Shown piece by piece: positions 7,492-14,976 of a stretch of 35,994 nucleotides of DNA. Both the position numbers and the translations under genes were made by a program. Each line of letters begins with the position of its first letter. Positions within the stretch are counted from its first letter, which is position 1. This stretch comes from an uncultured Bacteroidia bacterium (lineage in GTDB: Bacteria; Bacteroidota; Bacteroidia; Bacteroidales; UBA932): positions 1 to 35,994 of the forward strand of contig CACZWU010000017.1 of assembly GCA_902784965.1 (NCBI GenBank), written 5' to 3'. Below the pieces are notes generated by a model. It made no database searches. It was given only the letters and a program-made list of their open reading frames with translations, and had not been told where the DNA came from.

Positions 7492-10400
7492 TTATTCGAG
7501 GCCGATCCGGCTCTTGTCGGGAGCCGGCGGAGTAGGCGGGAGCGGTTTCCAGTTCTTCAACTCGGCCTTGAGTACCTCGATGGCCTTGTCGAGCTGGGCG
7601 TCCTTGCCCTTGTAATCCTCGAAGGGGTTGATATCGACCTCAATGTCGGGATCCACGCCGTGGCCTTCAATGATCCATTCCCCGTCCAGCGAGTAGGAGG
7701 TGAAGAACGGGGTACGCATATCCTGTCCGTCGAGATACGGGCGGGAACCGGAGATGCCCACGATGCCGCCCCACGAGCGCTTGCCGATGAGCTTGCCCAG
7801 GCCGAGCTGGCGGAAGCCATACGGGAAGAGGTCGCCGTCGGAGGAGGAATACTTGTCGATGAGGCAGACCTTGGGACCGTAGAACGCCTGGTTGGGCACC
7901 GGATCGTTCTTGCCGCCCCAACGCGACATACTCATCCGATAGACTTCCCGCTGCAGGCGCTCCAGAATCATCGGGGAGACGTTGCCGCCGCCGTTCATAC
8001 GGTCGTCGATGATCAGGGCCTTCTTGTCGAGCTGCGTGTAGAAGAGCTTGGTGAACATATCGAGGCCTTCCGTGCTCATATCCGGAATATGGATATAGCC
8101 GATTTCGCCGTTCGAGGCCTTATCGACCTTCTCGATGTTCTTCTGCACCCACTCGTAGTAAGCCAGGTTCGATTCATCATCCACGGGCTTCACATACACG
8201 GTGCGGGCATTCTTGCCGGCCGCATTGTCGGCAATCTCCAGGGCGACGGTCTTGCCCACCTTGCCCACGAGGGCCTGGTAGATGTCCACCAGTTCGGAGG
8301 CCGGCGTGCCGTTCACTTTCGTGATGTACTGGCCGACTTTGGCTTCCACACCCGGGCCGTCGAGCGGCGAGACGAGGGTCTTGTCCCAGGAAGCGCCCTT
8401 GAAGACGTGATCGATGCGGAAGGCACCCGTCTTGGCATCCTTGCTGAACTTGCCGCCCAGCAGGCCGGTCTTCACGCGCGGAATTTCAGGTACTTCACCG
8501 GAGGTGATGTAAGCGTGGCCGATGGTCAGTTCGGCGATCATCTCGCCGATGAGGTAGGTCAGGTCGTGGCGGTGCTTCACATAGGGCAACATCACGGCGT
8601 ATTTGTCGTGGATGGCGTTCCAGTCGATGCCGTGCATATTGGACACGTAAAAGTTGTCACGGGTCACACGCCAGCTCTCGTCGTAGATCTGGCGCCACTC
8701 GGCCTCGTGATCGACCAGCATATCCATTTCCTGGGTCGGAACGGGGGTGTCGAGTTTGGCCGGTCCGTTGAAGTTGATGACGTAAAGCTTGCCGGCGTCG
8801 CGGACGAGGCATTTCTTGTGGTCGGGCGTGAAGGCAATCGGCGTATTCTTCGGTCCGTCGGAGGTCTTCAGGGTCTTGAGGTCGAGCACTTTGACAGCCG
8901 CTGCAGCACCACCGCCGCGCGGACCGCCCATAGCGGGCATTCCACCGCCGAAGGAGCTGTAGTAGAGTTTTCCGCCGTCGGCCAGGATCAGGCGATAGCG
9001 GCCGGCCGGGAGCGGTAGCACGCTGGCGCGCTGGCCAATGCCCTCGACATCGACTTTCATTTTTTCAGGAGCCTTGGCCTTGTCAGCCGCCGGCTTGTCA
9101 CCCGGCTTGCCAGGCTTCTCGCCCGGTTTCGGTCCCGGCCCGGGCCGGCCTTCAGGCTTTCCTTCCGGTTTCTTGCCATATTCATCCGACACGATCGTCG
9201 TCGGGTCGGGAGTCCCTTTGGCCAGCGGGAGGACGAACACATAGTCGCTCACGCTGTACGAGGCGTTCCATTCTACCTGGGAATACTGCGAGCGGAGGCT
9301 GCGCGAAGAGGTGAAGAACAGGTATTTGCCGTCTTCCGAAAAGAGCGGGCCGGAAGCGGGATACCAGCGGTCAGTCACCTGGTAGGACTTGCCGTTTGCC
9401 ACGTCGTAGAGGAAAATGGCTGACACGTCGCTGCCGATTTCCATCGAATAAGCCGCCCACGTGCCGTCGGCCGAAAGGGTGAAGCCGCGCGGGCCGCTGA
9501 TCTCACCCACGATGATGCGCTTGAGGTCGCCGGAAGCGATGTCCAGGCTGTAGAGGTCGCGCTTGAGCGTGGTGAAATAGAGCGTCTTGCCGTCCGGACT
9601 CCATTTCAGGCCGGAAGGATAACCGTCGGTGAACTGCGTCATCGCCTTGGCGGCCATCATATTGTCGGAAGGGGCTACATACACCTGATATTCGCCGCTC
9701 ATGTCGGAGAGATAGGCAATGTGCTTGCCGTCGGGCGACCAGTTTACATCCCGGTCGTGGGCATTCGAGCTCTCGGTAACGTTGTACACCGGGCCGTTCT
9801 GGGCGGGGAGGGAGAAGATGTCGCCGCGGGCGGATACGAGCACGCGCTCGCCGTCGGGCGAGAGGCTGAACGAGTTCATACGGCCGGATACGTTCTTGAC
9901 CTCGGGACGGCTGTAGATGTTGTCGCTCTCGAGGTAGATGGTCACTTTCTCGCACGTGCCTTTCTTCACGTCGTATTTGTAGATGTAGCCGCCGTTCTCA
10001 AACACCACGTACTGCTGGGAAAAAGAGGGGAACTTGCAGTCATACTCCTGGAAGTCCGTAACCTTGCGGGTCTTCCTGGTCTTCGTGTCGTAGACGAAGA
10101 GGTTCATGATGCGGTCGCGGTCGGAGAGGTAGTAGATCTCGTTGCCAATCCACATCGGGAAGATGTCCTGGGCATCGTTGTCGCTGATCTTCTCAAGCTG
10201 CGTTGTGCCGACCTTGTTGATCCAGATGTCATCGGCCTGGCCGCCGCGATAGTACTTCCAGGTGCGGAATTCGCGGAACATCCGGTTCATGGCCAACTGC
10301 TTGCCATCGGGCGAATAGCTGCAGAAACCGCCTTCGGTGGTGGGAATCTCCTCAGCCGGTCCGCCGTTCGCGTCGACCTTGCAGAGCTGGCCGCGCAGGC

Positions 10401-10830
10401 CGCTGAAGGTATGCGTCTTGCTGCGGTAGACAATCTGTTTCCCATCGGGCGTCCAGCACATGACGATGTTGTTGGGGCCCATGCGTTCGCCAACCATATC
10501 ACGGCTCACCAGGGCCGACCAGGTGATGCGTTTGGGTTCGCCGCCCGTGACGGGGATGGTATAGACTTCGGTGTTGCCGTCGTACTGGCCGGTGAAGGCC
10601 ACGGTCTTTCCGTCGGGAGAGATGCGCGGGAACACTTCGTAACCCACGTGGGAGGTCAGTTTCACGGCGTCGCCGCCATCGATGCCGACCCGGTAGAGAT
10701 CGCCGGCATAGCTGAACACGATGTTGTCGCCGCCGACGGCAGGGAATCGGAGCAGGCGCGCCTCCTGGCGGTCTGCTGCAAAGGCCAGCAGCGGGACGAG
10801 CACTGCCAGCACGGTGAGGATTCTCTTCAT
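7492..10830 (-). CDS. Tricorn-type S41 serine protease
   Basis: This 1112-residue secreted protease resembles archaeal Tricorn and its bacterial relatives. A signal peptide is visible at residues 1-18 (MKRILTVLAVLVPLLAFA). Beta-propeller repeats with SPDGK-type phrases fill roughly residues 20-540 and would gate peptide access. A low-complexity Gly/Pro/Lys linker lies near 545-590. Then come a second beta-rich segment, the core segment HRHDLTYLIGEMIAELTIGHAYI-like around 755-780, a PDZ-like region (KVNGTPASELVDIYQALVGK) and the C-terminal S41 domain. The likely nucleophile is S997 in SSSDGD, aligning with the Ser-Asp pair of Tricorn; a conserved Glu occurs in IEGHGVDPDI. It probably degrades peptides in the periplasm or at the surface. 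Its ATG lies one base after the yicC stop, so the two are co-transcribed. Confidence 0.92.
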   Translation of the reverse strand: MKRILTVLAVLVPLLAFAADRQEARLLRFPAVGGDNIVFSYAGDLYRVGIDGGDAVKLTSHVGYEVFPRISPDGKTVAFTGQYDGNTEVYTIPVTGGEPKRITWSALVSRDMVGERMGPNNIVMCWTPDGKQIVYRSKTHTFSGLRGQLCKVDANGGPAEEIPTTEGGFCSYSPDGKQLAMNRMFREFRTWKYYRGGQADDIWINKVGTTQLEKISDNDAQDIFPMWIGNEIYYLSDRDRIMNLFVYDTKTRKTRKVTDFQEYDCKFPSFSQQYVVFENGGYIYKYDVKKGTCEKVTIYLESDNIYSRPEVKNVSGRMNSFSLSPDGERVLVSARGDIFSLPAQNGPVYNVTESSNAHDRDVNWSPDGKHIAYLSDMSGEYQVYVAPSDNMMAAKAMTQFTDGYPSGLKWSPDGKTLYFTTLKRDLYSLDIASGDLKRIIVGEISGPRGFTLSADGTWAAYSMEIGSDVSAIFLYDVANGKSYQVTDRWYPASGPLFSEDGKYLFFTSSRSLRSQYSQVEWNASYSVSDYVFVLPLAKGTPDPTTIVSDEYGKKPEGKPEGRPGPGPKPGEKPGKPGDKPAADKAKAPEKMKVDVEGIGQRASVLPLPAGRYRLILADGGKLYYSSFGGGMPAMGGPRGGGAAAAVKVLDLKTLKTSDGPKNTPIAFTPDHKKCLVRDAGKLYVINFNGPAKLDTPVPTQEMDMLVDHEAEWRQIYDESWRVTRDNFYVSNMHGIDWNAIHDKYAVMLPYVKHRHDLTYLIGEMIAELTIGHAYITSGEVPEIPRVKTGLLGGKFSKDAKTGAFRIDHVFKGASWDKTLVSPLDGPGVEAKVGQYITKVNGTPASELVDIYQALVGKVGKTVALEIADNAAGKNARTVYVKPVDDESNLAYYEWVQKNIEKVDKASNGEIGYIHIPDMSTEGLDMFTKLFYTQLDKKALIIDDRMNGGGNVSPMILERLQREVYRMSMSRWGGKNDPVPNQAFYGPKVCLIDKYSSSDGDLFPYGFRQLGLGKLIGKRSWGGIVGISGSRPYLDGQDMRTPFFTSYSLDGEWIIEGHGVDPDIEVDINPFEDYKGKDAQLDKAIEVLKAELKNWKPLPPTPPAPDKSRIGLE

Positions 10831-10831
10831 A

Positions 10832-11707
10832 TTACAGGATATTGAGTGATTGTTCCTTGATTTTTTCGAGTTCGTCTTTCATGCGGACCACCCACTTCTG
10901 GATTTCGGCATGGTTGGCCTTGGAACCGAGGGTGTTGATTTCGCGACCCATCTCCTGGGCGATGAAACCGAGCTTGCGGCCGGGCAGCGGGTCGTTGTCC
11001 GCGGTTTCGCGGAAATAGCGGCAGTGTTGCCGCAGGCGTACTTTCTCTTCGTTGATGTCGAGCTTCTCCAACCAGAAGATCATCTCCTGCTCCAGCCGGT
11101 TGGCATCCATCTGGAGGGTGAGCTCCTTGGCGCGGGCATCGATCCGTTCCCGGATGGCCGCAATGCGTTCGCGCTCATAGCGCTCCACCTCGGGGATATA
11201 CGATTCGATCTTGTCGACCTGGGCCATCACGTCGTTGTACAGGCTGGCACCTTCGCGTTGGCGGAAACTGTCGAGCGCATCGACGGCCCGGCGGATGGCG
11301 GCATACAGTGTTTCCCACTGGTCGGGTTCCAGTTCGGTACTGCGGGTTTCCAGTACGTCGGGCAGGCGCATGAGCGCGGAGAGCAGGGTGTCGGGTTCGC
11401 AGCACGCGAGTTCGGTTCCTTCAACTGCCTTTTCGAGCTGCGTGTAATAGGCCAGCAGCGCCGGGCGGCTGATCTGTTTCGTGGCGGCGCCTTCGGCGCG
11501 CTCGACGGTGATGAAGAGGTCGATGCTGCCGCGGCCCAGCCTGTCGGCGATGTACTTGCGCACTTCGACTTCCCTGTCGCGGGGAATCAGGGATGTCTTG
11601 AAATTGATGTCGGCATTTTTACCGTTGACCGAGCGGATTTCAATCAGGTATTTGTCGGGGCCCAGCAGGCATTCGGCCTTGCCGTAGCCGGTCATGGATT
11701 TCAGCAT
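10832..11707 (-). CDS. yicC: YicC/YloC family endoribonuclease
   Basis: This 291-residue cytoplasmic protein belongs to the YicC/YloC family, whose studied members are endoribonucleases. The N-terminus MLKSMTGYGKAE is diagnostic. The C-terminal DUF1732-type block is complete: INEEKVRLRQHCRYF, GRKLGFIAQEMGREINTLGSKANHAEIQKWVVRMKDELEKIKEQSLNIL-type ending. Family length is typical (about 290). I chose the ATG at 11707 because it gives the conserved N-terminus; upstream in-frame codons give an unrelated hydrophobic extension running into the divergent promoter. It is the first gene of a minus-strand pair with the S41 protease; no functional link between the two is obvious. Confidence 0.93.
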   Translation of the reverse strand: MLKSMTGYGKAECLLGPDKYLIEIRSVNGKNADINFKTSLIPRDREVEVRKYIADRLGRGSIDLFITVERAEGAATKQISRPALLAYYTQLEKAVEGTELACCEPDTLLSALMRLPDVLETRSTELEPDQWETLYAAIRRAVDALDSFRQREGASLYNDVMAQVDKIESYIPEVERYERERIAAIRERIDARAKELTLQMDANRLEQEMIFWLEKLDINEEKVRLRQHCRYFRETADNDPLPGRKLGFIAQEMGREINTLGSKANHAEIQKWVVRMKDELEKIKEQSLNIL

Positions 11708-11730
11708 GGGAGTATCGTGTTTTAAAGCAA

Positions 11731-11738
11731 TAAAGATA
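11731..11738 (-). promoter_or_regulatory. yicC -7 box (divergent with glnS)
   Basis: On the minus strand these bases read TATCTTTA, one base from the TAnnTTTG consensus, 23 bp before the yicC ATG. No clear -33 TTTG is visible. The box is 12 bp from the oppositely oriented glnS box. Confidence 0.45.
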
Positions 11739-11750
11739 GTGTTTTTTTCG

Positions 11751-11758
11751 TATATTTG
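11751..11758 (+). promoter_or_regulatory. glnS -7 box
   Basis: TATATTTG matches the Bacteroidota -7 consensus exactly and lies 22 bp before the glnS ATG at 11781. Confidence 0.65.
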
Positions 11759-11780
11759 TCGCTTAAAATATCCCGCATCC

Positions 11781-13433
11781 ATGGAAGAAGAGAAGAAAAA
11801 GAATTTCCTCGAAGAAATCATCGAGGCGGACCTGGCGGCCGGAAAGTTTGACCGGATCATCACCCGCTTTCCGCCCGAACCGAACGGTTACCTTCACCTG
11901 GGCCACGCCAAGAGCCTGTGCATCAACTTCGGACTGGCGCTCAAATATGGCGGCAAGACCAATCTCCGCTACGACGACACCAATCCCACCAAAGAGGACG
12001 TGGAGTATGTCGACGCCATCAAGGAAGACATCCGGTGGTTGGGATTCCAATGGGCTGAAGAGCGCTATGCGTCGGACTATTTCGACCAGCTCTATGAATG
12101 GGCCGAGCAGCTCATCGAGCGCGGCCTGGCCTATGTCGATGACCAGACCCTCGAGGAGATCCGCGTGAACCGCGGCACCGTGGAGACGCCGGGCACCGAT
12201 TCGCCCTGGCGCAACCGGAGTGTCGAGGAGAACCTGAGGATCTTCCGTGAGATGAAGGCGGGCAAGTATCCCGATGGCGCGAAGGTGCTCCGCGCGAAGA
12301 TCGACATGGCGCATCCCAACATGATGTTCCGCGATCCGATCCTCTACCGCATCAAGCATGCGCACCATCACCGCACCGGCGACAAGTGGTGCATCTATCC
12401 GATGTACGACTACACCCACGGCCAGTGCGACTCGATCGAGCACATCACGCACTCCATCTGCACCCTGGAGTTCGATATCCACCGTCCGCTCTACGACTGG
12501 TTCATCGAGACGCTGGGCATCTACCCTTCGCACCAGTATGAATTCGCACGGCTCAACCTCACCTACACGCTGATGAGCAAGCGCAAGTTGCTGGAACTGG
12601 TGGAGAAGGGGATCGTGTCGGGATGGGACGACCCGCGGATGCCGACGCTCTGCGGTGTGCGCCGTCGCGGTTACACGCCGGAGGCGCTGAAGATGTTCTG
12701 CGACCGGATCGGTGTCAGCAAGCGCGACCAGCTGATGGACATCGGTCTGCTGGAATACTGCGTACGCCAGGACCTGAACGAGCGCAGCAACCGCTACATG
12801 GTGGTCTCCGACGATCCGATCAAGGTGACGCTCACCAACTGGGAGCCGGGCAAGGTGGAATGGTTCGATGCGCCGCTCAATCCGGCTGCGCCCGACGGCC
12901 CGAAGCGCCGTGTCCCGTTCACGGGCGAACTGCTGATCGACCGGGCCGATTTCATGGAGGACGCGCCGAAGAAGTATTTCCGGCTTCGTCCGGGTGGGGA
13001 GGTACGTCTGAAGTACACTTACATCATCCAGTGCAACGAGGTGGTGAAGGATGCTGCGGGCAAGGTGGTGGAGCTCAAGTGCACTTACGATCCGATGACG
13101 CATCCGGCTTCCGGGCAGTGGCGTTCGGTGAAGGGCACCATCCACTGGGTTTCGACGGCCTTCGCCAAGGAGATCGAGTGTCGGATCTACGACCGGCTTT
13201 TCACGCTGGAAGACATGTCGCAGGTGCCGTGTGACAAGGATTACAAGGATTTCCTGAATCCGGAGAGTCTCGTCGTCCGTCCGGGTTGGGCCGAGCCTGC
13301 CCTTCTCGGCGATCCGGGCGATCTGGCGGTGCAGTTCGAGCGGGTCGGCTATTTCAAGAAAGACCCTGACTCCACGCCCGACCACCTGGTGATGAACAAG
13401 ACCACCCAGCTGAAAGATTCCTTCAAATTGTAA
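11781..13433 (+). CDS. glnS: Glutamine--tRNA ligase
   Basis: GlnRS charges tRNA-Gln with glutamine. The 550-residue product is a class I synthetase with the HIGH-type motif in PPEPNGYLHLGHAKS (HLGH at 39-42) and the KMSKS-type motif as MSKRK (265-269). Other GlnRS phrases are present: RYDDTNPTKEDVEYV, the CIYPMYDYTHGQCDSIEHITHSICTLEF block, and LCGVRRRGYTPEAL. The C-terminal beta-barrel anticodon-binding domain runs from about 340 to the end. Length matches bacterial GlnRS. I chose the ATG at 11781 because earlier in-frame codons lie across the promoter. A dedicated GlnRS means this organism need not rely on the GatCAB transamidation route for Gln-tRNA. Confidence 0.96.
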   Translation: MEEEKKKNFLEEIIEADLAAGKFDRIITRFPPEPNGYLHLGHAKSLCINFGLALKYGGKTNLRYDDTNPTKEDVEYVDAIKEDIRWLGFQWAEERYASDYFDQLYEWAEQLIERGLAYVDDQTLEEIRVNRGTVETPGTDSPWRNRSVEENLRIFREMKAGKYPDGAKVLRAKIDMAHPNMMFRDPILYRIKHAHHHRTGDKWCIYPMYDYTHGQCDSIEHITHSICTLEFDIHRPLYDWFIETLGIYPSHQYEFARLNLTYTLMSKRKLLELVEKGIVSGWDDPRMPTLCGVRRRGYTPEALKMFCDRIGVSKRDQLMDIGLLEYCVRQDLNERSNRYMVVSDDPIKVTLTNWEPGKVEWFDAPLNPAAPDGPKRRVPFTGELLIDRADFMEDAPKKYFRLRPGGEVRLKYTYIIQCNEVVKDAAGKVVELKCTYDPMTHPASGQWRSVKGTIHWVSTAFAKEIECRIYDRLFTLEDMSQVPCDKDYKDFLNPESLVVRPGWAEPALLGDPGDLAVQFERVGYFKKDPDSTPDHLVMNKTTQLKDSFKL

Positions 13434-13497
13434 ATCATTGACCGGCTTATGCCGAGCGCTCTGGGAGTTGATTCTCGGACCGACTCGCGAGCGAGTC

Positions 13498-13549
13498 TCC
13501 TTCCCAAAATTGCCGAGTCAATTTTGGGAGGGATAGACCCCTTGGGGTC
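13498..13549. repeat. Palindromic element between glnS and mqnC
   Basis: A perfect 10-bp inverted repeat CCCAAAATTG (13503-13512) / CAATTTTGGG (13519-13528) extends to about 15 pairs with one wobble (13498-13533). It is followed by the near-palindrome GACCCC-TT-GGGGTC (13536-13549). Smaller palindromes (CGGC-TTAT-GCCG at 13443-13454 and ACTCGCGAGCGAGT near 13483) precede it. No U-tract directly follows the main stem, so this looks like a repeat element more than a terminator. Confidence 0.6.
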
Positions 13550-13578
13550 GTAGGTTTTTGAGGCTATACCTGCAAGCT

Positions 13579-14730
13579 ATGCGATTCATCGATAGATATA
13601 TGGATAGGTTGACGAAAGAAGAGGCGTTGCGGCTGTATCGGGAGGCGCCATTGGGGGAGCTTTGTGCCAGGGCGCAGGCCGAGCGGTGGCGGCATGTGCC
13701 GGAGCGCCGGGTGAGCTATCAGATCGACCGCAACGTCAACTACACCAACGTCTGTCTTTCCGGCTGTAAATTCTGCAACTTCCACTGTCGGCCCGACGAA
13801 CCCGAAAAGGCCTATACACTGGCTTTCGCGGACTATCTGCCGAAAATCGCCGAGCTCAGGGCCCTCGGTGGAGACCAGCTCCTGCTGCAGGGCGGCCTGC
13901 ATCCGAAATACGGTATCGACTGGTATGAAACGATCTTCCGGCGGCTGAAAGAAGCCGAACCATCACTCCGGCTCAATGCACTTGGCCCGCCGGAAATCGC
14001 CCATATCGCCCGCATCAGCAAACTGTCGTATCGCGACGTACTCGTGCGACTGCGGGCGGCGGGTCTGGATACCTTGCCCGGTGCCGGTGCCGAGATTCTC
14101 TGCGACCGCGTGCGCCGCTTCCTGTCGCCGGCCAAACCCACGGCACAGCAGTGGCTTGACGTGATGGGGGAGGCCCATCGCCTCGGCATGAGTACCACTG
14201 CCACGATGGTCTACGGACACATCGAAACCCTTGAGGAACGCATCGACCACCTGCTTGCCCTGCGCGCCCTCCAGGACGCCCGTCCGGCCAACAAGGACGT
14301 CACCCCGGGCCCAGACCCGGGGTCTGTGCCTGGCTTCCGGGCCTTCATCTGCTGGCCTATGCAACTGGCTGGCACCGAACTTCGGCGCCTGGCCGATGCC
14401 GGCCGCCTGCCCGACGGCATCTCTCTTCCGGGAGAACCCCGCCGCTGGAGCCCTGACGAGGAATTTCTCCGGACGGTGGCTATCGCCCGTCTCGTGCTCG
14501 ACAATGTCGACCACATCCAGGCCTCCTGGCTCACCGTCGGCCTGGAGACCGGCGTCCGCGCCCTGGAGGCCGGCGCCGACGACATGGGTTCGATCATGAT
14601 CGAAGAAAACGTGGTCTCTGCCGCCGGCAGCCACCACATGCTCTCCAACGGCGAGCAGACCCTCCGCGCCGCCATTGAAAGCGCCGGTTTCACCCCCTGG
14701 CTCCGTGATCAGGAATACCGTCCCCGTTGA
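13579..14730 (+). CDS. mqnC: Cyclic dehypoxanthinyl futalosine synthase MqnC
   Basis: MqnC is the radical-SAM enzyme that cyclises dehypoxanthine futalosine in the futalosine route to menaquinone. The product from the ATG at 13579 has 383 residues; a start at 13600 is also possible. The cluster motif is C59-x3-C63-x2-C66 (CLSGCKFCNF). MqnC hallmarks are QLLLQGGLHP, NALGPPEIAHI, LPGAGAEILCDRVRR, the TATMVYGHIETLEERIDHL block, IQASWLTVG and GSIMIEENVVSAAG; the last separates MqnC from MqnE. An unusual 10-14 residue segment (NKDVTPGPDPGSVP) sits between the QDARP and FRAFICWP parts and is encoded by a palindromic repeat. No other mqn genes are nearby. Confidence 0.93.
   Translation: MRFIDRYMDRLTKEEALRLYREAPLGELCARAQAERWRHVPERRVSYQIDRNVNYTNVCLSGCKFCNFHCRPDEPEKAYTLAFADYLPKIAELRALGGDQLLLQGGLHPKYGIDWYETIFRRLKEAEPSLRLNALGPPEIAHIARISKLSYRDVLVRLRAAGLDTLPGAGAEILCDRVRRFLSPAKPTAQQWLDVMGEAHRLGMSTTATMVYGHIETLEERIDHLLALRALQDARPANKDVTPGPDPGSVPGFRAFICWPMQLAGTELRRLADAGRLPDGISLPGEPRRWSPDEEFLRTVAIARLVLDNVDHIQASWLTVGLETGVRALEAGADDMGSIMIEENVVSAAGSHHMLSNGEQTLRAAIESAGFTPWLRDQEYRPR
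14302..14323. repeat. In-frame palindromic repeat inside mqnC
   Basis: ACCCCGGG (14302-14309) and CCCGGGGT (14316-14323) are perfect 8-bp arms around a 6-base centre. It encodes VTPGPDPG, a segment absent from the MqnC sequences I remember at this point. It resembles the 27771-27791 palindrome in layout (GTCA, CCGGG, centre, CCCGG). Confidence 0.6.
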
Positions 14731-14743
14731 TAGGCTGTTTCCG

Positions 14744-14826
14744 GCTTGTAAGGTCGCTCTGGTACCTCGTTCCGCTCGCTGAGAAAAAGCTCCCGGAACG
14801 AGGTGCCAACCGCTCCCTTTACAAGC
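14744..14826. repeat. Nested palindromic element downstream of mqnC
   Basis: Outer arms 14744-14753 and 14817-14826 pair over 10 bp with one wobble. Inner arms 14761-14774 (GGTACCTCGTTCCG) and 14794-14807 pair over 14 bp with one wobble. The nested layout is like that of 1859-2004, though the sequence differs. Confidence 0.65.
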
Positions 14827-14832
14827 TGGTCG

Positions 14833-14874
14833 GCCACAGAATTACGCTCCCACTGGCCATAGCCATTCTGTGGC
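14833..14874. repeat. CCACAGAAT palindromic repeat, copy A
   Basis: The arms GCCACAGAAT (14833-14842) and ATTCTGTGGC (14865-14874) are perfect complements. The same arms recur at 14906-14945 and 26767-26820, defining a dispersed family. Confidence 0.75.
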
Positions 14875-14905
14875 GGGGAAACCGCCGTTTTTACCCAAAT
14901 CCTGA

Positions 14906-14945
14906 CCACGGAATGTCTCCCCGCCCTGCCAGGGTCATTCTGTGG
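14906..14945. repeat. CCACAGAAT palindromic repeat, copy B
   Basis: CCACGGAATG (14906-14915) pairs with CATTCTGTGG (14936-14945) with one G-T wobble. It lies 31 bp from copy A in the space between the converging mqnC and recG genes. Confidence 0.65.
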
Positions 14946-14976
14946 CTTCGTCGGAGTGGACCAGCGGAGCGATAAA

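Noticed and set aside
7381-9018. 545-codon plus-strand frame opposite the S41 protease gene
   Set aside because: Antisense shadow; it starts in the terminator region and has no family features. The minus strand carries a complete protease.
11763-13385. 540-codon minus-strand frame opposite glnS
   Set aside because: Shadow of glnS, which has all GlnRS motifs.
13579-14730. Assignment of this radical-SAM gene as MqnE or CofH
   Set aside because: The IEENVVSAAG and TATMVYGHIETLEERIDHL blocks and the overall alignment to remembered Bacteroides MqnC favour MqnC.
13441-14976. CRISPR array or tRNA gene in the palindrome-rich gaps
   Set aside because: No regularly spaced direct repeats with unique spacers and no cloverleaf with a TTC-type T-loop was found; the repeats are inverted pairs.
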